From assembly GCF_011947365.2 (NCBI RefSeq), contig NZ_JAAVSH020000001.1:2296199-2360198 (forward strand): DNA of 64,000 nt, in the 5' to 3' direction. The stretch comes from an endosymbiont of Lamellibrachia barhami. GTDB taxonomy: Bacteria > Pseudomonadota > Gammaproteobacteria > Chromatiales > Chromatiaceae. Positions 16,315 through 26,311 of the stretch are shown here, one piece after another (the stretch's first letter is position 1; each line of letters starts with the position of its first letter). The notes beneath the pieces were generated by a model. The model was not told where the DNA came from. It saw only the letters and a program-made list of their open reading frames with translations, and did no database searches. Both the position numbers and the translations under genes were made by a program.

Positions 16315-18786
16315 CTACAGGATCTGCTGCAACGGCGGTTTCTGTAACACGGAACGAACACCCAATACCCCGGAGGCTCCCATCAGTAACATGCCGCTCA
16401 GCAGGCTGCCGGGCCAGATCCAGAGGTTACCCTGATAGCTGAGACCGAAGAGCTGATCGGCAAGCAGTGCGGCGATGAGGCTGGCGCCAAGGGCCGCCAG
16501 CAGACCGGCAATTGCACCCAGCACCATGAACTCTGTGACGATTGCGGTACGGATCTGCCTTTTCATCGCCCCCAGGGTGCGCAGGATAGCCGCCTCGCGG
16601 ATGCGCTCATCAAGGCTCGACTGGACTGCAGCCAGCAGCACCACCAGCCCTGCCAGCAGGGTGAAGAGGGAGACGAACTGCACCGATAAAATCACCCGGT
16701 CGATGATCGAGCGGATCCGCTGCATCAACGCACCCACATCGATATCGGTAATGTTGGAAAAATGGACGATCAGCCGAGTCAGGAACCGTTCCTCGCCGGG
16801 AGGCAGGAAAAAGGCAGTGATATAACTCGCCTGGGTGGCATCGAGCTGCCCCGGCGGGGCGATGACGAAAAAGTTCACTTCAAAAGAGTCCCAGGCCACC
16901 GTCCGCAGGCTGGTGACGGGCGCACTGACCGTCTGCCCGGCAATCTCGAAGTTGAGACGATCACCAAGCTGGATACCCAGAGTGCGGGCGATACCCTTCT
17001 CCACCGACCAGCCACGTTCATCCGTCCGGCTCCACCAGTGACCTGAGACAAGCCGGTTGGTGGTCGGCATTCGTTCCATCCAGGAGAGATTGAACTCCCG
17101 CTGAATCAACTGTTTGGCGCGGGGTTGAGAGTAGCTTTCAGCCTCAACATGGGTGCCGTTGAGACTGTGCAGACGACCACGAACCATCGGATAGATAACT
17201 GGGGCAGGCTGCTTTTGCTGGCGGAAGAACTTCTCCAGCGGCGCCAACTGATCCGCCTGAACGTTGATCAGGAAGTGATTGGGCGCTTCAAAGGGCAGTG
17301 TGGCGCGCCAGGCATCGAGCAGGTCGGTGCGGATCAGGATCAGCAGCAAAATCACCATCATGCCGAGACCGACGGCGACCAGTTGAATGATACTGACCTC
17401 TGGATGACGGGCAATATTGGCCAGACCCAGCCGCCAGGGCTGGCCGCCGGAGAGAGAAACATGCTGCAGCATACGGGTCATCAGCCAGGCAACCAGAGTG
17501 AGCAGACTCAGGGTAGCCAGCAGACCGAGACTGACCAGCAGGGTCAGCTGCCAGTCGGCGGCCTGCCAGGCCAGCAGTCCTGTGAGTACAGCCAGGGCGG
17601 GGCCATAGATTGCCAGACGACTGAGGCGTGGCAGGGGCATCTCCCGTCGCAACACCCGCAGGGGTGGCGTGTTACGCAGGGCCAGCAGGGGAGGCAGGGC
17701 AAAGCCGGTGAGGGTGACCAGGCCGATCAACAACCCCAGCAGCAACGGCTGTAGCGTGGGAGGAGGCAGCTGCTGAATAAACAGACCGGCCAATAGTGCA
17801 GCAAGCAGATGCTGGACCAGGTAACCGAACAGCAGTCCGATCAGCGAGCCTGCCAGACCGAGCAGCAGAAGCTGCCCCGTGAAGATGCGGGTGATGAGCT
17901 GGCGGCTGGCGCCCAGGCAGCGGAGCAGGGCTGCATTGTCGAGATGGCGGCGGGCGTAACGGTTGGCAGCCATGGCTATCGCCACGGCCGCCAGCAGCAG
18001 ACTGACCAGCGAAGCCAGGCCGAGAAAGCGTTCAGCCCGCTCCAGGGCGGAGGTCAATTCCCGGCGGCTGTCCCGAGGCCCAAGCAGACGTTGCCCGGCC
18101 TGCAGGCGGGGTTTGATCCAGCCACGAAATGCCTCGAGGACATCTGCCTCACCCGCCAGCAGCAGGCGGTATTCCGCCCGGCTGCCGACAGTCAGCAGGC
18201 CAGTGGCCGGCAGATCGACCGGGTTCATCATCAGGCGCGGGGCGATGTTGAACAGACTCCCACCCCGATCAGGCTCCTCGATGATCAGACCACTGATGCG
18301 GAATCCGGACTCTCCCAGCTGTAAGTCATCTCCCGGTTTCAGTCCTAGGCGATCGAGCAGCTGGCGCTCCAGCCAGACAGAGCCACTCTGCGGCGGGGTT
18401 TGGCGCTGTTGTTCCAAATGCCCGGATGTCTCTGCCACCAGCAGCCGACCCCGTAGCGGATAACCACGGGTCACAGCCTTCACTTCGGCCATCTGCAGCC
18501 GTTCTCCCGCCAGGGTCATGGAGCGAAAGCTGATGGTTTCGGCCAGTTGCAGGCCCATCCCGAGGGCCGATTGCCTCCAGGCTTCGGGCAGTGGACTGGA
18601 GGATTGAACCAGCAGATCGGCAGCCAACAGTTCACCGGCCTGATGGGTCATCGCCTGATGTACCCGCTCGTTGAACAGCGCCACTGAGGTGAAAGCACCA
18701 ACACCGATGATCAGCCCAAGCAGCAGCACCCGCAGTTCGCCGGATGCGAGCTCCCGCCAGAGTGATCGCAGGGTGAAGGCTAGCAT
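16315..18786 (-). CDS. FtsX-type ABC transporter permease (YbbP-like)
   Basis: Large inner-membrane permease of about 823 residues with two FtsX domains. N-terminal membrane segment at residues about 15-40, a periplasmic domain, then groups of membrane segments near 250-460 and 690-820. Long permeases of this kind (YbbP) pair with a YbbA-type ATPase and often sit next to tesA, as here. The proposed role is export or membrane extraction of lipids or toxic compounds; the substrate is unknown. The start [13 protein letters not shown] at 18786 overlaps the ATPase stop by seven bases; an earlier in-frame ATG at 18837 would overlap it by 58. Confidence 0.88.
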   Translation of the reverse strand: MLAFTLRSLWRELASGELRVLLLGLIIGVGAFTSVALFNERVHQAMTHQAGELLAADLLVQSSSPLPEAWRQSALGMGLQLAETISFRSMTLAGERLQMAEVKAVTRGYPLRGRLLVAETSGHLEQQRQTPPQSGSVWLERQLLDRLGLKPGDDLQLGESGFRISGLIIEEPDRGGSLFNIAPRLMMNPVDLPATGLLTVGSRAEYRLLLAGEADVLEAFRGWIKPRLQAGQRLLGPRDSRRELTSALERAERFLGLASLVSLLLAAVAIAMAANRYARRHLDNAALLRCLGASRQLITRIFTGQLLLLGLAGSLIGLLFGYLVQHLLAALLAGLFIQQLPPPTLQPLLLGLLIGLVTLTGFALPPLLALRNTPPLRVLRREMPLPRLSRLAIYGPALAVLTGLLAWQAADWQLTLLVSLGLLATLSLLTLVAWLMTRMLQHVSLSGGQPWRLGLANIARHPEVSIIQLVAVGLGMMVILLLILIRTDLLDAWRATLPFEAPNHFLINVQADQLAPLEKFFRQQKQPAPVIYPMVRGRLHSLNGTHVEAESYSQPRAKQLIQREFNLSWMERMPTTNRLVSGHWWSRTDERGWSVEKGIARTLGIQLGDRLNFEIAGQTVSAPVTSLRTVAWDSFEVNFFVIAPPGQLDATQASYITAFFLPPGEERFLTRLIVHFSNITDIDVGALMQRIRSIIDRVILSVQFVSLFTLLAGLVVLLAAVQSSLDERIREAAILRTLGAMKRQIRTAIVTEFMVLGAIAGLLAALGASLIAALLADQLFGLSYQGNLWIWPGSLLSGMLLMGASGVLGVRSVLQKPPLQQIL

Positions 18787-19484
18787 TCTGATGTCTGCAG
18801 CAGACGGCCCTCCGCCAGCTCCAGCCTGCGGCTGCACTGATCCGCCAAAGCCGCATCGTGGGTGACCAGAATCAGGGTGGTCCGGTGCTCACGGTTGAGT
18901 TCGAACAGCAGGTCGATCACCTTGCGGCCAGTCTGCTGGTCGAGGTTGCCGGTGGGCTCGTCAGCCAGCAACAGTTGCGGCGAAGTGGCAAAGGCGCGGG
19001 CAATGGCGACCCGCTGCTGTTCGCCGCCGGATAGCTGATTGGGACGGTGCAGGCGCCGGGGTTGCAGACCAACCCGTTGCAGCCACTCCTCAGCCAGTGG
19101 TCGGGCATCACTGTGCCCGACCAGCTCAAGGGGCACCATGACATTCTCCAGGGCGGTCAGAGAGGGCAGCAGGTGGAAAGACTGGAAAACAAAACCGAGC
19201 AGCTCCCGACGTAAACGGGCGCGGCCATCCTCATCCAGACTGTTGAGATTTTGGCCATTCAGTTCGACCCGCCCCCGGCTGGGCTGGTCGAGGCCGGCAA
19301 GCAGACCCAGCAGGGTCGATTTGCCTGAACCCGAGGCACCGACCACAGCGAGGGTTTCGCTCTGCTGCAGGTCGAAGTTGACCCCCTGCAGAATATCCAG
19401 CGGGCCATCGGGACTGCTGACTTGTTTTGAGAGATCCTCTGCCCGCACAATGGGGCGGCTCTCTGCGCGCTTCTGCTGACTCAT
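18780..19484 (-). CDS. ABC transporter ATP-binding protein (YbbA-like)
   Basis: Cytoplasmic ATPase of the MacB/LolD type for the FtsX-type permease downstream. Walker [10 protein letters not shown] (near residue 51), Q-loop [10 protein letters not shown], signature [14 protein letters not shown], Walker [13 protein letters not shown] and switch His in LVTHD are all intact. The product is 234 residues, typical for the family. Its ATG at 19484 faces the divergent tesA gene; the two starts are only 14 bases apart, so promoters must lie within the opposite coding regions. Confidence 0.93.
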   Translation of the reverse strand: MSQQKRAESRPIVRAEDLSKQVSSPDGPLDILQGVNFDLQQSETLAVVGASGSGKSTLLGLLAGLDQPSRGRVELNGQNLNSLDEDGRARLRRELLGFVFQSFHLLPSLTALENVMVPLELVGHSDARPLAEEWLQRVGLQPRRLHRPNQLSGGEQQRVAIARAFATSPQLLLADEPTGNLDQQTGRKVIDLLFELNREHRTTLILVTHDAALADQCSRRLELAEGRLLQTSEC

Positions 19485-19497
19485 GGAAATGGTTTCT

Positions 19498-20145
19498 ATG
19501 TTCCGACTGCTGCCAAGTTTACTGCTCTGCTCACTGCTGCTCCATCTTACGACGCTATTTGCAAATGACAGGCCGGTAATCCTGTTGTTGGGTGACAGCC
19601 TCAGCAGTGGTTATGGCATCGCCCTCTCGGAAAGATGGACAACCGCTTTGCAGGATCGTTTAATCGACCAGGGATTTACGCACCGGTTGGTCAACGCCAG
19701 CGTCACTGGCGAGACCAGCCGTGGCGGCCTGAGTCGTCTGCCCGAGCTGTTGCAACGCCATCGGCCCCGGTGGGTGGTCATCGAGCTGGGTGGCAATGAC
19801 GGCCTGCGTGGTCTCGGCCTGGTGCAGACCCGGCAGAATCTTCAGCAGATGGTTCTCCTCTCCCGCACGAAAGGCAGCAACGTGTTGCTGATCGGCATGA
19901 AGATTCCACCCAACCTGGGGCCGGTTTACACCCGCAGGTTCGAAGCGATCTATACCGGCATCGCCCGTAAGGGGCAGATACCGTTGGTACCCTTTCTACT
20001 GGAGGGTGTGGCAGGGGATTCCACCTTGATGCAAACAGATGGCATTCATCCGAATGCCCATGGTCAGGCGGTTATTCTGGAAAATGTCTGGACGGTTCTG
20101 GAACCGCTGTTGCAACCTCAGGGAGCGAACTCTTCTGAAGACTGA
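19498..20145 (+). CDS. tesA: Arylesterase / lysophospholipase TesA
   Basis: Periplasmic SGNH-family hydrolase acting on acyl esters, thioesters and lysophospholipids. A signal peptide (residues about 1-22) precedes block I LLLGDSLSSGYG with the catalytic Ser, block III ELGGNDGLRG with the oxyanion Asn, and the Asp-His pair in DGIHPNAHGQ. ATG 19498 is preferred; an in-frame ATG at 19483 would overlap the ATPase start. It diverges from the YbbA/YbbP genes, the arrangement seen in many gammaproteobacteria. Its 3' end overlaps the convergent histidine-kinase gene by 74 bases. Confidence 0.93.
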   Translation: MFRLLPSLLLCSLLLHLTTLFANDRPVILLLGDSLSSGYGIALSERWTTALQDRLIDQGFTHRLVNASVTGETSRGGLSRLPELLQRHRPRWVVIELGGNDGLRGLGLVQTRQNLQQMVLLSRTKGSNVLLIGMKIPPNLGPVYTRRFEAIYTGIARKGQIPLVPFLLEGVAGDSTLMQTDGIHPNAHGQAVILENVWTVLEPLLQPQGANSSED

Positions 20146-22357
20146 TCACCGGAGCCTGAAGCATCAGGGTTGCCAAAACAACATCACCCTCTTGCGCAAC
20201 GAAGAGCCGGGCACCCCGGCCTGGCAACATGGATTTGACCAGTTCCAGCCCGGTGCCAAACCCGACACCCGTTGCAAAATCAAAGCCCTCAGGTAGAGAG
20301 CCACGATTGCTGACCGATAGTAACAAGCGGTTCTCTTGCTGCCATTGGACCGTCACCTCCACCGATGGTGGTGAAATTGTCTTGTCGCAATGTTTGGCTG
20401 CATTGATCAGCAGCTCATTGATCACCAGGGCGATGGCAACAGATTTATCCTCGACCACCCGGCAATCCTGAACCGATTCTGTAACTGAGCAGCGTTCAAT
20501 CACTATACCCGTCAAAAACTCAACGGATGCCACGATACTCTCCAGCATCTCGGCAAAATCCAACACCCGATCCTGTTGCTTGCCCAGCAGGCCGTGAACC
20601 AACGCCACACTCTCGACCTGACTGATGGCGTCGTTGAGGATATCGTGCACGTTGGGGTGTTGTTGGGAACGCTCCCGCAACAGTCCGATAACCCCCTGCA
20701 GGTGATTCTTGATGCGGTGATGAACCTCCTGCGTCACGACATTTTGTTGCACCAGGCGCTGCTGCTCGACACGCCGTTTCTCGGTGATATCCTGGAGCAG
20801 GGCGACCCCGGATGATGTCTTACCGGCTTCATCACGAATATATCCTATTGAAACCAGACACCAGATGGGGGAACCATCCTTGCGTTGGTGGCAGACTTCC
20901 ACCTGATACCCGGAAATCTGCTCTTTGAGTGCATCGCTGATACGTGTCCGGGCGGCTTCCCGGTCATCCGGATGAATCACGTCCAGCACGCTTTTGGTCA
21001 GTAGCTCCTCTTCACTATACCCGAGCATGCGGCAAAGCTCGGGGTTGACCCGGGTGAATCGCCCGCCAGGAAAATCCGCCATCGCCATGCCCGCTGCAGC
21101 GTTGCGAAACATGGAGTTGAGCCGCGCCTCACTCTCGCGCAAGGCTATCTCTGCCTGCTGCTTGGCAGTGATATCCTTCAGCGTAAGGACAAAACCGGCC
21201 AACTGATGGGTATCGTCCCAGATGCCAAAAACACGGGCATCATAATATTCAGTTTGCACCTTGCCCTTCCGGGCAATCGGGTAGTCGTAACTGCCCATAC
21301 CTGGAACCAGTCTGGCGCCATGAGTAAAGATTCCGGACTCCATGTCGGAACGCCTCAGGACTTCCGTCAGCTTCTGGCCATAGACATCACCCTGACTGAG
21401 ATCCAGCAGACGGTCCGCCAACTGGTTGCAGAAGGTGATCCGGTAATCGAGGTCGGTCGAAATGACCGCGATATCGCTGGATGAGCGCAGCAGATTGTCC
21501 AGCAGGGTCTTCTCACTGAGCTGTTTGCGAACCTGCTTCAGCGTCCCTGCCTGACGTGTAATCACCTCTTTGAGCAGCTCCACATATTTCCCGTGTACCC
21601 CCTTGACGATGTCGTGTTCAGTGACAAGCCCTTCGATCAAACCCGCCTTATCCACCACCACCAGACGGCGAATGCCCAGCCGCTGCATACGCACAGAGGC
21701 CTCATGGACGCCGATCCCCCCATCCACCGTATGCACAGGTGAAGCCATCACCTGCTCCAGGGGGACCGAGGAGAAGTCGATGCCGTCATCCAGCAGCCGC
21801 ACCGCATCCCTCTCCGTGACCATGCCCAGCGGAAAACCCTCCTCTTCCACCAGGATGCAGCTGATCCGCGCCGATGACATCCGTTCAATTGCCTGATCCA
21901 GGGGCACCTTGGGGCCAAGCGTCGCCACACTACGGGTCATGACATGGGAGAGTCCCGTGTACTGCAGGAAATGCTCCAACCCCATGTGGCGCATGATATC
22001 CGTTTCGGTGACGATACCGGCGAGTCGACCTTTATCATCCACCACCACAAGATGACGGATCTGGTTCTCCGCGAAGCGCTCATACCCTTCCCGATAGTCC
22101 AGGGTATGTGGTGCGGTCACCAGACCTGTACTCATCACAGAACCGACCTGATGGCGATGGATGTCAGCGACCAACGAGGCATGACGCACCAGATCACGCT
22201 CGGTGATGATGCCCACCGGCCGCTCGTCCTCTTTGACCACCAGACAGCTGATCTTTTTCTCCACCAGGAGATGCAGGGCAACAGCCAATGGAGTATCCGG
22301 ACTGACAGTCACCACCGACGAGGTCAGCAGATCCGCCAGGGTCTTGACTGGCTTCAT
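20072..22357 (-). CDS. Sensor histidine kinase with four CBS motifs and two PAS domains
   Basis: A 761-residue, apparently soluble kinase. Four CBS motifs occupy residues 1-250 (for example VVKEDERPVGIITERDLVRH, VVDDKGRLAGIVTETDIMRH, GMVTERDAVRLL, EGLVTEHDIVKGVHGKY). PAS domains follow at about 285-400 and 410-530, then a HisKA_2-type dimerisation helix with the acceptor His in EVHHRIKNHLQGV, and an ATPase domain (INELLINAAKH; GTGLELVKSML). HisKA_2 kinases often pair with ANTAR regulators, and such a gene starts here with a four-base overlap. CBS motifs suggest sensing of adenylate status; PAS domains may sense redox or small ligands. Confidence 0.87.
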   Translation of the reverse strand: MKPVKTLADLLTSSVVTVSPDTPLAVALHLLVEKKISCLVVKEDERPVGIITERDLVRHASLVADIHRHQVGSVMSTGLVTAPHTLDYREGYERFAENQIRHLVVVDDKGRLAGIVTETDIMRHMGLEHFLQYTGLSHVMTRSVATLGPKVPLDQAIERMSSARISCILVEEEGFPLGMVTERDAVRLLDDGIDFSSVPLEQVMASPVHTVDGGIGVHEASVRMQRLGIRRLVVVDKAGLIEGLVTEHDIVKGVHGKYVELLKEVITRQAGTLKQVRKQLSEKTLLDNLLRSSSDIAVISTDLDYRITFCNQLADRLLDLSQGDVYGQKLTEVLRRSDMESGIFTHGARLVPGMGSYDYPIARKGKVQTEYYDARVFGIWDDTHQLAGFVLTLKDITAKQQAEIALRESEARLNSMFRNAAAGMAMADFPGGRFTRVNPELCRMLGYSEEELLTKSVLDVIHPDDREAARTRISDALKEQISGYQVEVCHQRKDGSPIWCLVSIGYIRDEAGKTSSGVALLQDITEKRRVEQQRLVQQNVVTQEVHHRIKNHLQGVIGLLRERSQQHPNVHDILNDAISQVESVALVHGLLGKQQDRVLDFAEMLESIVASVEFLTGIVIERCSVTESVQDCRVVEDKSVAIALVINELLINAAKHCDKTISPPSVEVTVQWQQENRLLLSVSNRGSLPEGFDFATGVGFGTGLELVKSMLPGRGARLFVAQEGDVVLATLMLQAPVISLQKSSLPEVATAVPEPSRHFPE

Positions 22358-22983
22358 GTTCTGCCTTTGCGGGATTTGTGATCCACCCCCCCCTCGAAAG
22401 CCGTTAACTCATGGAGTGAGTCCCAGGCGTCCAGCAGTTCCGCCGCCACATCACGCACCTTGCGGCGCTGCGAACGGGCACGCGAGCGAATGACCTCAAA
22501 CGCCTCCTGCCGGTTGATACGCTGACGCTCCATGATCAACCCCACCGCGACATTGACCAGATTGCCGGTATCCAGCGCATGGTTCAGGCGCTCACCGACC
22601 AACTTCAGCTCTCCCAGTTCCTGGGCTCGTCCCAGCGCCGCCTCTATGGTGGGTATCATCCGGGATACATCGATGGGCTTCACCACATAACCGAGCGCCC
22701 CCTCCAGTACGGCTGATTCGACGATCTCCCGGCCGTCATAGGCGGAGAGGAATATCACCGGAACACCGATTTTACGCATCTCCTTCGCCACCTCGACACC
22801 GGACATACCCGGCATGCGCACATCCAGGATGGCCAAATCGGGCCGATCATTTTGCGCCAAACCAATGGCCGCCTCCCCCGAATCGGCTTCCATTACCGCA
22901 TAACCTGCATCCCTGAGCCCTTTTCCGAAGGTTGCCAGCACCACGCCGTCATCATCTGCCAACAGTAAGCGTGTCTCTTTCAT
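22354..22983 (-). CDS. ANTAR-domain response regulator
   Basis: A receiver domain (residues 1-120; Asp in LAILDVRMPGMSG, Lys in YVVKPIDV) is joined to an ANTAR domain (about 135-195; GLIMERQRINRQEAFEVIRSRA followed by a second helix). ANTAR proteins such as AmiR and NasT bind paired hairpins in nascent RNA and prevent termination. The gene overlaps the CBS-PAS kinase by four bases, so the two form a two-component system acting on RNA. I could not identify a target leader in this window. Confidence 0.9.
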   Translation of the reverse strand: MKETRLLLADDDGVVLATFGKGLRDAGYAVMEADSGEAAIGLAQNDRPDLAILDVRMPGMSGVEVAKEMRKIGVPVIFLSAYDGREIVESAVLEGALGYVVKPIDVSRMIPTIEAALGRAQELGELKLVGERLNHALDTGNLVNVAVGLIMERQRINRQEAFEVIRSRARSQRRKVRDVAAELLDAWDSLHELTAFEGGVDHKSRKGRT

Positions 22984-23046
22984 TTCAAACTCATACCCAT
23001 CAAATCATCATCCAACACTCGGGGAAAGTCTCCCGCATAATCAACC

Positions 23047-24432
23047 TTACTCACAACCTTTCTTTTTTTTCGCTTGGTACATGGCGCTATCGGCATGCCT
23101 TAACAAGCTTTCGCAATCGCCATGGTTGGGGTAGAGCGCATATCCGACACTCATACCGATGGTCAGTTTCTCACCACTTTCAAGATAGAAAGGGGGCGCA
23201 ATGAGATCATTCAATTTCCTTGAGACCACTGCCGCATCCTCCGCTGCCGATATATCTTCCAGAATGATCGCAAACTCATCACCACCAATACGGGCTACTG
23301 TATCCATCTCCCGCACGGCAAGACGAAGCCGCTTGGTCACTGACTGCAACAACCGATCCCCGGCATGATGCCCATATTGGTCATTGACCGGTTTGAAACG
23401 GTCCAGGTCGATATAGAGTAGTGCCAATTTGGACTCTCTGCGCCTTGCCCTGGCCACGCCCGACTCCAGCCGATCCATGAACAGGGTGCGGTTAGGCAGC
23501 CCTGTCAGATGATCATGCTCTGCAAGGTAGACCAGCTGCTGCTGCTTCGACAGACGTTCGGTGATGTCGAAAAAGGTGACAGACAGACCGACGATCCTAT
23601 TATCGTGGAAGATGGGGTGACTGCGGTACTCCACCGGGAAGCTCTCTCCACCGGCGCGCAGAAAGTGGCCATCATCCAGGCAAACTCCGCAACCTGAATC
23701 CAGGGGTTCGTAGATCCGTCCTCTAGTTTCTCCATGACAGGAACCTGCCCCGTTATCAGGCAGATGCAGATTCATGCTGCTGCCAATCATCTGTGACGGC
23801 GCTCTGTAACCGAGCAGATCTGCGGCAGAGGGGTTGGCAAAAGTGCAGCGTCCATCAAGGTCAAGCGCCACTATCGCCGCACCTGTGGATTCCAGTAATC
23901 GCCGGAGCTGCACCTCGCTATCACGCAGCGCGCTTTCCGCCCGCCGTCTCTCGGTAAAATCCCGGCTCACGATGTTGAGCAGTGGCTCCTCACCTGGCCC
24001 ACTGCGCAGATAACGGATCCGCGTCCTCATCCAGCGTGGCTTGCCATTCTTATGTATCTTGCGGCACTCAATCTCCGAATAGGGGGTCTCCCGTTGAAAG
24101 ATTTCGGCCAGCATCCTACGCACCCGTTGCAGATCGTCCCTGTGGAGCAGTCGCCAGACTGAAGATCCAATCAACTCCTCTCTGCTGTATCCCAACAGAT
24201 CGACGACGGAAAGATTGATCTCTCGAATCGTCCCATCCTCTCTGACGGTGAGCAGGATATCCGGGGCATTGTCAAAAAATCCACGGCACCCTGCATCGCC
24301 CGGCACCGAAACCGAGGCCATTGTTGCAGTCTGGTTGTTGAATTCGACCCGCTTCATTTCGTCAACAATACAACCTTCCATAGGCAGCCCCGACGGGACA
24401 GCCTCCCAAGCCAACCAGGGCACAGGGTTCAT
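23047..24432 (-). CDS. PAS-PAS-GGDEF diguanylate cyclase
   Basis: Cytoplasmic c-di-GMP synthase of up to 461 residues. Two PAS domains (about 48-165 and 170-290) precede a GGDEF domain with the active site RIGGDEFAIIL. No EAL domain follows. The usual inhibitory RxxD motif five residues before GGDEF is not evident. The start is uncertain: ATG 24432 is the longest, and internal ATGs near 24378 and 24357 are possible. It lies 63 bases upstream of the ANTAR regulator on the same strand and may share its transcript, linking c-di-GMP to the CBS-PAS kinase system. Confidence 0.88.
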   Translation of the reverse strand: MNPVPWLAWEAVPSGLPMEGCIVDEMKRVEFNNQTATMASVSVPGDAGCRGFFDNAPDILLTVREDGTIREINLSVVDLLGYSREELIGSSVWRLLHRDDLQRVRRMLAEIFQRETPYSEIECRKIHKNGKPRWMRTRIRYLRSGPGEEPLLNIVSRDFTERRRAESALRDSEVQLRRLLESTGAAIVALDLDGRCTFANPSAADLLGYRAPSQMIGSSMNLHLPDNGAGSCHGETRGRIYEPLDSGCGVCLDDGHFLRAGGESFPVEYRSHPIFHDNRIVGLSVTFFDITERLSKQQQLVYLAEHDHLTGLPNRTLFMDRLESGVARARRRESKLALLYIDLDRFKPVNDQYGHHAGDRLLQSVTKRLRLAVREMDTVARIGGDEFAIILEDISAAEDAAVVSRKLNDLIAPPFYLESGEKLTIGMSVGYALYPNHGDCESLLRHADSAMYQAKKKKGCE

Positions 24433-24800
24433 TTTTCAGCCAGGAGAAATGGCTATATCGAACACTCAATCATTGAGTGGAGGTGGCGGGAGGACGGCCG
24501 AACAGTCACCGAACCGCTGCTATGCAATGGCAGTGGGCGGAGCCGAAAATGGGTCGAAACGACCCGGTCAGAATCAGCCATGCCTTACTCAAACAAAGGG
24601 CACGGCGAATCTCTAACGCTTAGAATGAATCTAGCACATTTTGAGGTTTACGTCGAAAAACGCTCCGCATCACTTTCGTGATATATGTCAGTATAAACCG
24701 AGTAAAATCTCACACTTATGTACGCCTCAAGCATTGAAATAGAGCCAACAATGCCCCATCCTTTATCTTAACCCGCTTTATTAAATCAAGGAGTTCCGCC
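24433..24800. other. Intergenic region between diverging GGDEF and SPFH genes
   Basis: No convincing gene. This must contain promoters for both divergent units. A TATAAA at about 24692 and the AT-rich stretch 24660-24790 are plausible promoter DNA for the SPFH operon, and AAGGAG just before ATG 24801 is its ribosome-binding site. No repeat or hairpin stands out. Confidence 0.4.
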
Positions 24801-25715
24801 ATGGAAGTATTTGTCATTGCCGCACTGGTCCTGGCCATTGCTATCGTCGTCATGGGCGCCAAGCGCGTGCCACAGGGCATGGAGTACACGGTTGAACGTT
24901 TTGGACGCTATACCAGGACGCTACGTCCCGGTCTCAATCTGATCGTGCCGGTCATCGATCAGATCGGCCAAAAAGTGAACATGATGGAGCAGGTGGTGGA
25001 CGTACCCTCCCAGGAGGTCATCACCAAGGACAATGCCATGATCACCGCTGACGGCGTGATCTTCTTCCAGGTGCTGGATGCTGCCCAGGCCTCCTATGAG
25101 GTCAACGACCTTTTTCGGGCAATTCTCAACCTGACCATGACCAATATCCGTACCGTCATGGGCTCCATGGATCTGGACGATCTGCTGTCACAGCGGGATG
25201 CGATCAATACCCGGCTGCTCAACGTGGTGGACGACGCCACCACCCCCTGGGGCCTCAAGGTAACCCGCATAGAGATCAAGGATATCTCCCCGCCCCGCGA
25301 CCTGGTGGATTCGATGGCCCGTCAGATGAAGGCAGAGCGTGACAAACGCGCGGCAATCCTCGTAGCTGAGGGGCAGAGGCAGGCGGAGATCCTAAAGGCG
25401 GAAGGCGAGAAGCGGGGCACCATCCTCAAGGCGGAGGGGGAGAAAGAGGCCGCCTTCCGCGAAGCCGAAGCGCGGGAGAGACTTGCCGAGGCGGAGGCGA
25501 AGGCAACCACCCTGGTCTCTAAGGCCATCGCCGAGGGTAACATCAATGCCATCAACTATTTCGTGGCGCAGAAATACACTGAAGCACTGGCCACTATCGC
25601 CTCCGCTGACAATCAGAAGGTAATTTTGATGCCGTTGGAGGCCTCCAGTCTGATCGGCTCCATCGGCGGCATTGCGGAGATCACCAAAGCTGCTTTTGCC
25701 AAGAAGGATGACTAG
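24801..25715 (+). CDS. SPFH/Band 7 membrane protein (stomatin/QmcA-like)
   Basis: Membrane-anchored scaffold protein of 304 residues. An N-terminal hydrophobic segment (about 2-20) is followed by the SPFH domain ([29 protein letters not shown]) and a charged, Ala/Glu/Lys-rich coiled coil (about 175-235, with repeats of [10 protein letters not shown] type). Relatives form oligomers in lipid microdomains and interact with membrane proteases. It is coupled to the NfeD-like gene: the TAG stop overlaps the GTG start by one base, the usual arrangement for this pair. Confidence 0.93.
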   Translation: MEVFVIAALVLAIAIVVMGAKRVPQGMEYTVERFGRYTRTLRPGLNLIVPVIDQIGQKVNMMEQVVDVPSQEVITKDNAMITADGVIFFQVLDAAQASYEVNDLFRAILNLTMTNIRTVMGSMDLDDLLSQRDAINTRLLNVVDDATTPWGLKVTRIEIKDISPPRDLVDSMARQMKAERDKRAAILVAEGQRQAEILKAEGEKRGTILKAEGEKEAAFREAEARERLAEAEAKATTLVSKAIAEGNINAINYFVAQKYTEALATIASADNQKVILMPLEASSLIGSIGGIAEITKAAFAKKDD

Positions 25716-26161
25716 TGGAATTTCTACCGCAGCTGGACTATTGGCACTGGTTCATCCTGGGTGTCGGTCTGATCATTCTGGAGATCTTCTCACCCGGTGT
25801 CTTTTTCATCTGGCTGGGTTTTGCCGCCGGTCTGGTGGGACTCCTGCTATTGGCCTTGCCGGGGATGGAGTGGGAATACCAGCTGCTCGCCTTCGCCGCG
25901 TTCAGCATAATCAACATCCTCATCGCCCGCGCCATCCTGCAGCGGCGGCCGATCAAGACGGACCAACCCAATCTCAACCGCCGGGGCGCACAGTACACCG
26001 GCCGGGTTTTCACCCTGGACCATCCCATCATCAACGGCGAGGGCAAGATCCATGTCGATGACAGCACCTGGAAGATCAGGGGTGCGGACTGCCCTGCCGG
26101 CACTCAGGTAAAAGTCGTCGGCGACGAAGGGGTGGTGCTGCGGGTTGAGTCGGTCGACTAG
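25715..26161 (+). CDS. NfeD-like membrane protein
   Basis: A 148-residue partner of SPFH proteins. Three or four hydrophobic segments (about 10-80) are followed by a C-terminal OB-fold (about 90-148; RRGAQYTGRVFTLDHPI and VKVVGDEGVVLRVES). It is the short NfeD form without a ClpP-like protease domain. The GTG start overlaps the previous stop. A palindromic repeat begins two bases after its stop. Confidence 0.9.
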   Translation: MEFLPQLDYWHWFILGVGLIILEIFSPGVFFIWLGFAAGLVGLLLLALPGMEWEYQLLAFAAFSIINILIARAILQRRPIKTDQPNLNRRGAQYTGRVFTLDHPIINGEGKIHVDDSTWKIRGADCPAGTQVKVVGDEGVVLRVESVD

Positions 26162-26162
26162 T

Positions 26163-26233
26163 GTAGGATGCCGGTGAGGAACGAACCGCATCATTCGCCA
26201 CCGATGCGGTTCGCAAGCTCACCGGCATCCTAC
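26163..26233. repeat. Palindromic repeat, family 2
   Basis: Starts GTAGGATGCCGGTGAGGAAC and ends TCACCGGCATCCTAC. The outer arms pair over about 16 bases and an inner hairpin pairs AACCGCATC with GATGCGGTT. Related copies lie at 42146-42214 and 46236-46306. Confidence 0.8.
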
Positions 26234-26311
26234 GCCGCTACCGGTTGAGTCGCGCCCATTATGCAGAGGTTTGTCTACGGACAAATTCAATTCGCCCAGT
26301 CCGTATAGTCA

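Noticed and set aside
22984-24800. ANTAR-type double-hairpin leader near the ANTAR regulator operon
   Set aside because: No pair of similar short hairpins followed by a terminator was found in the gaps around this block.
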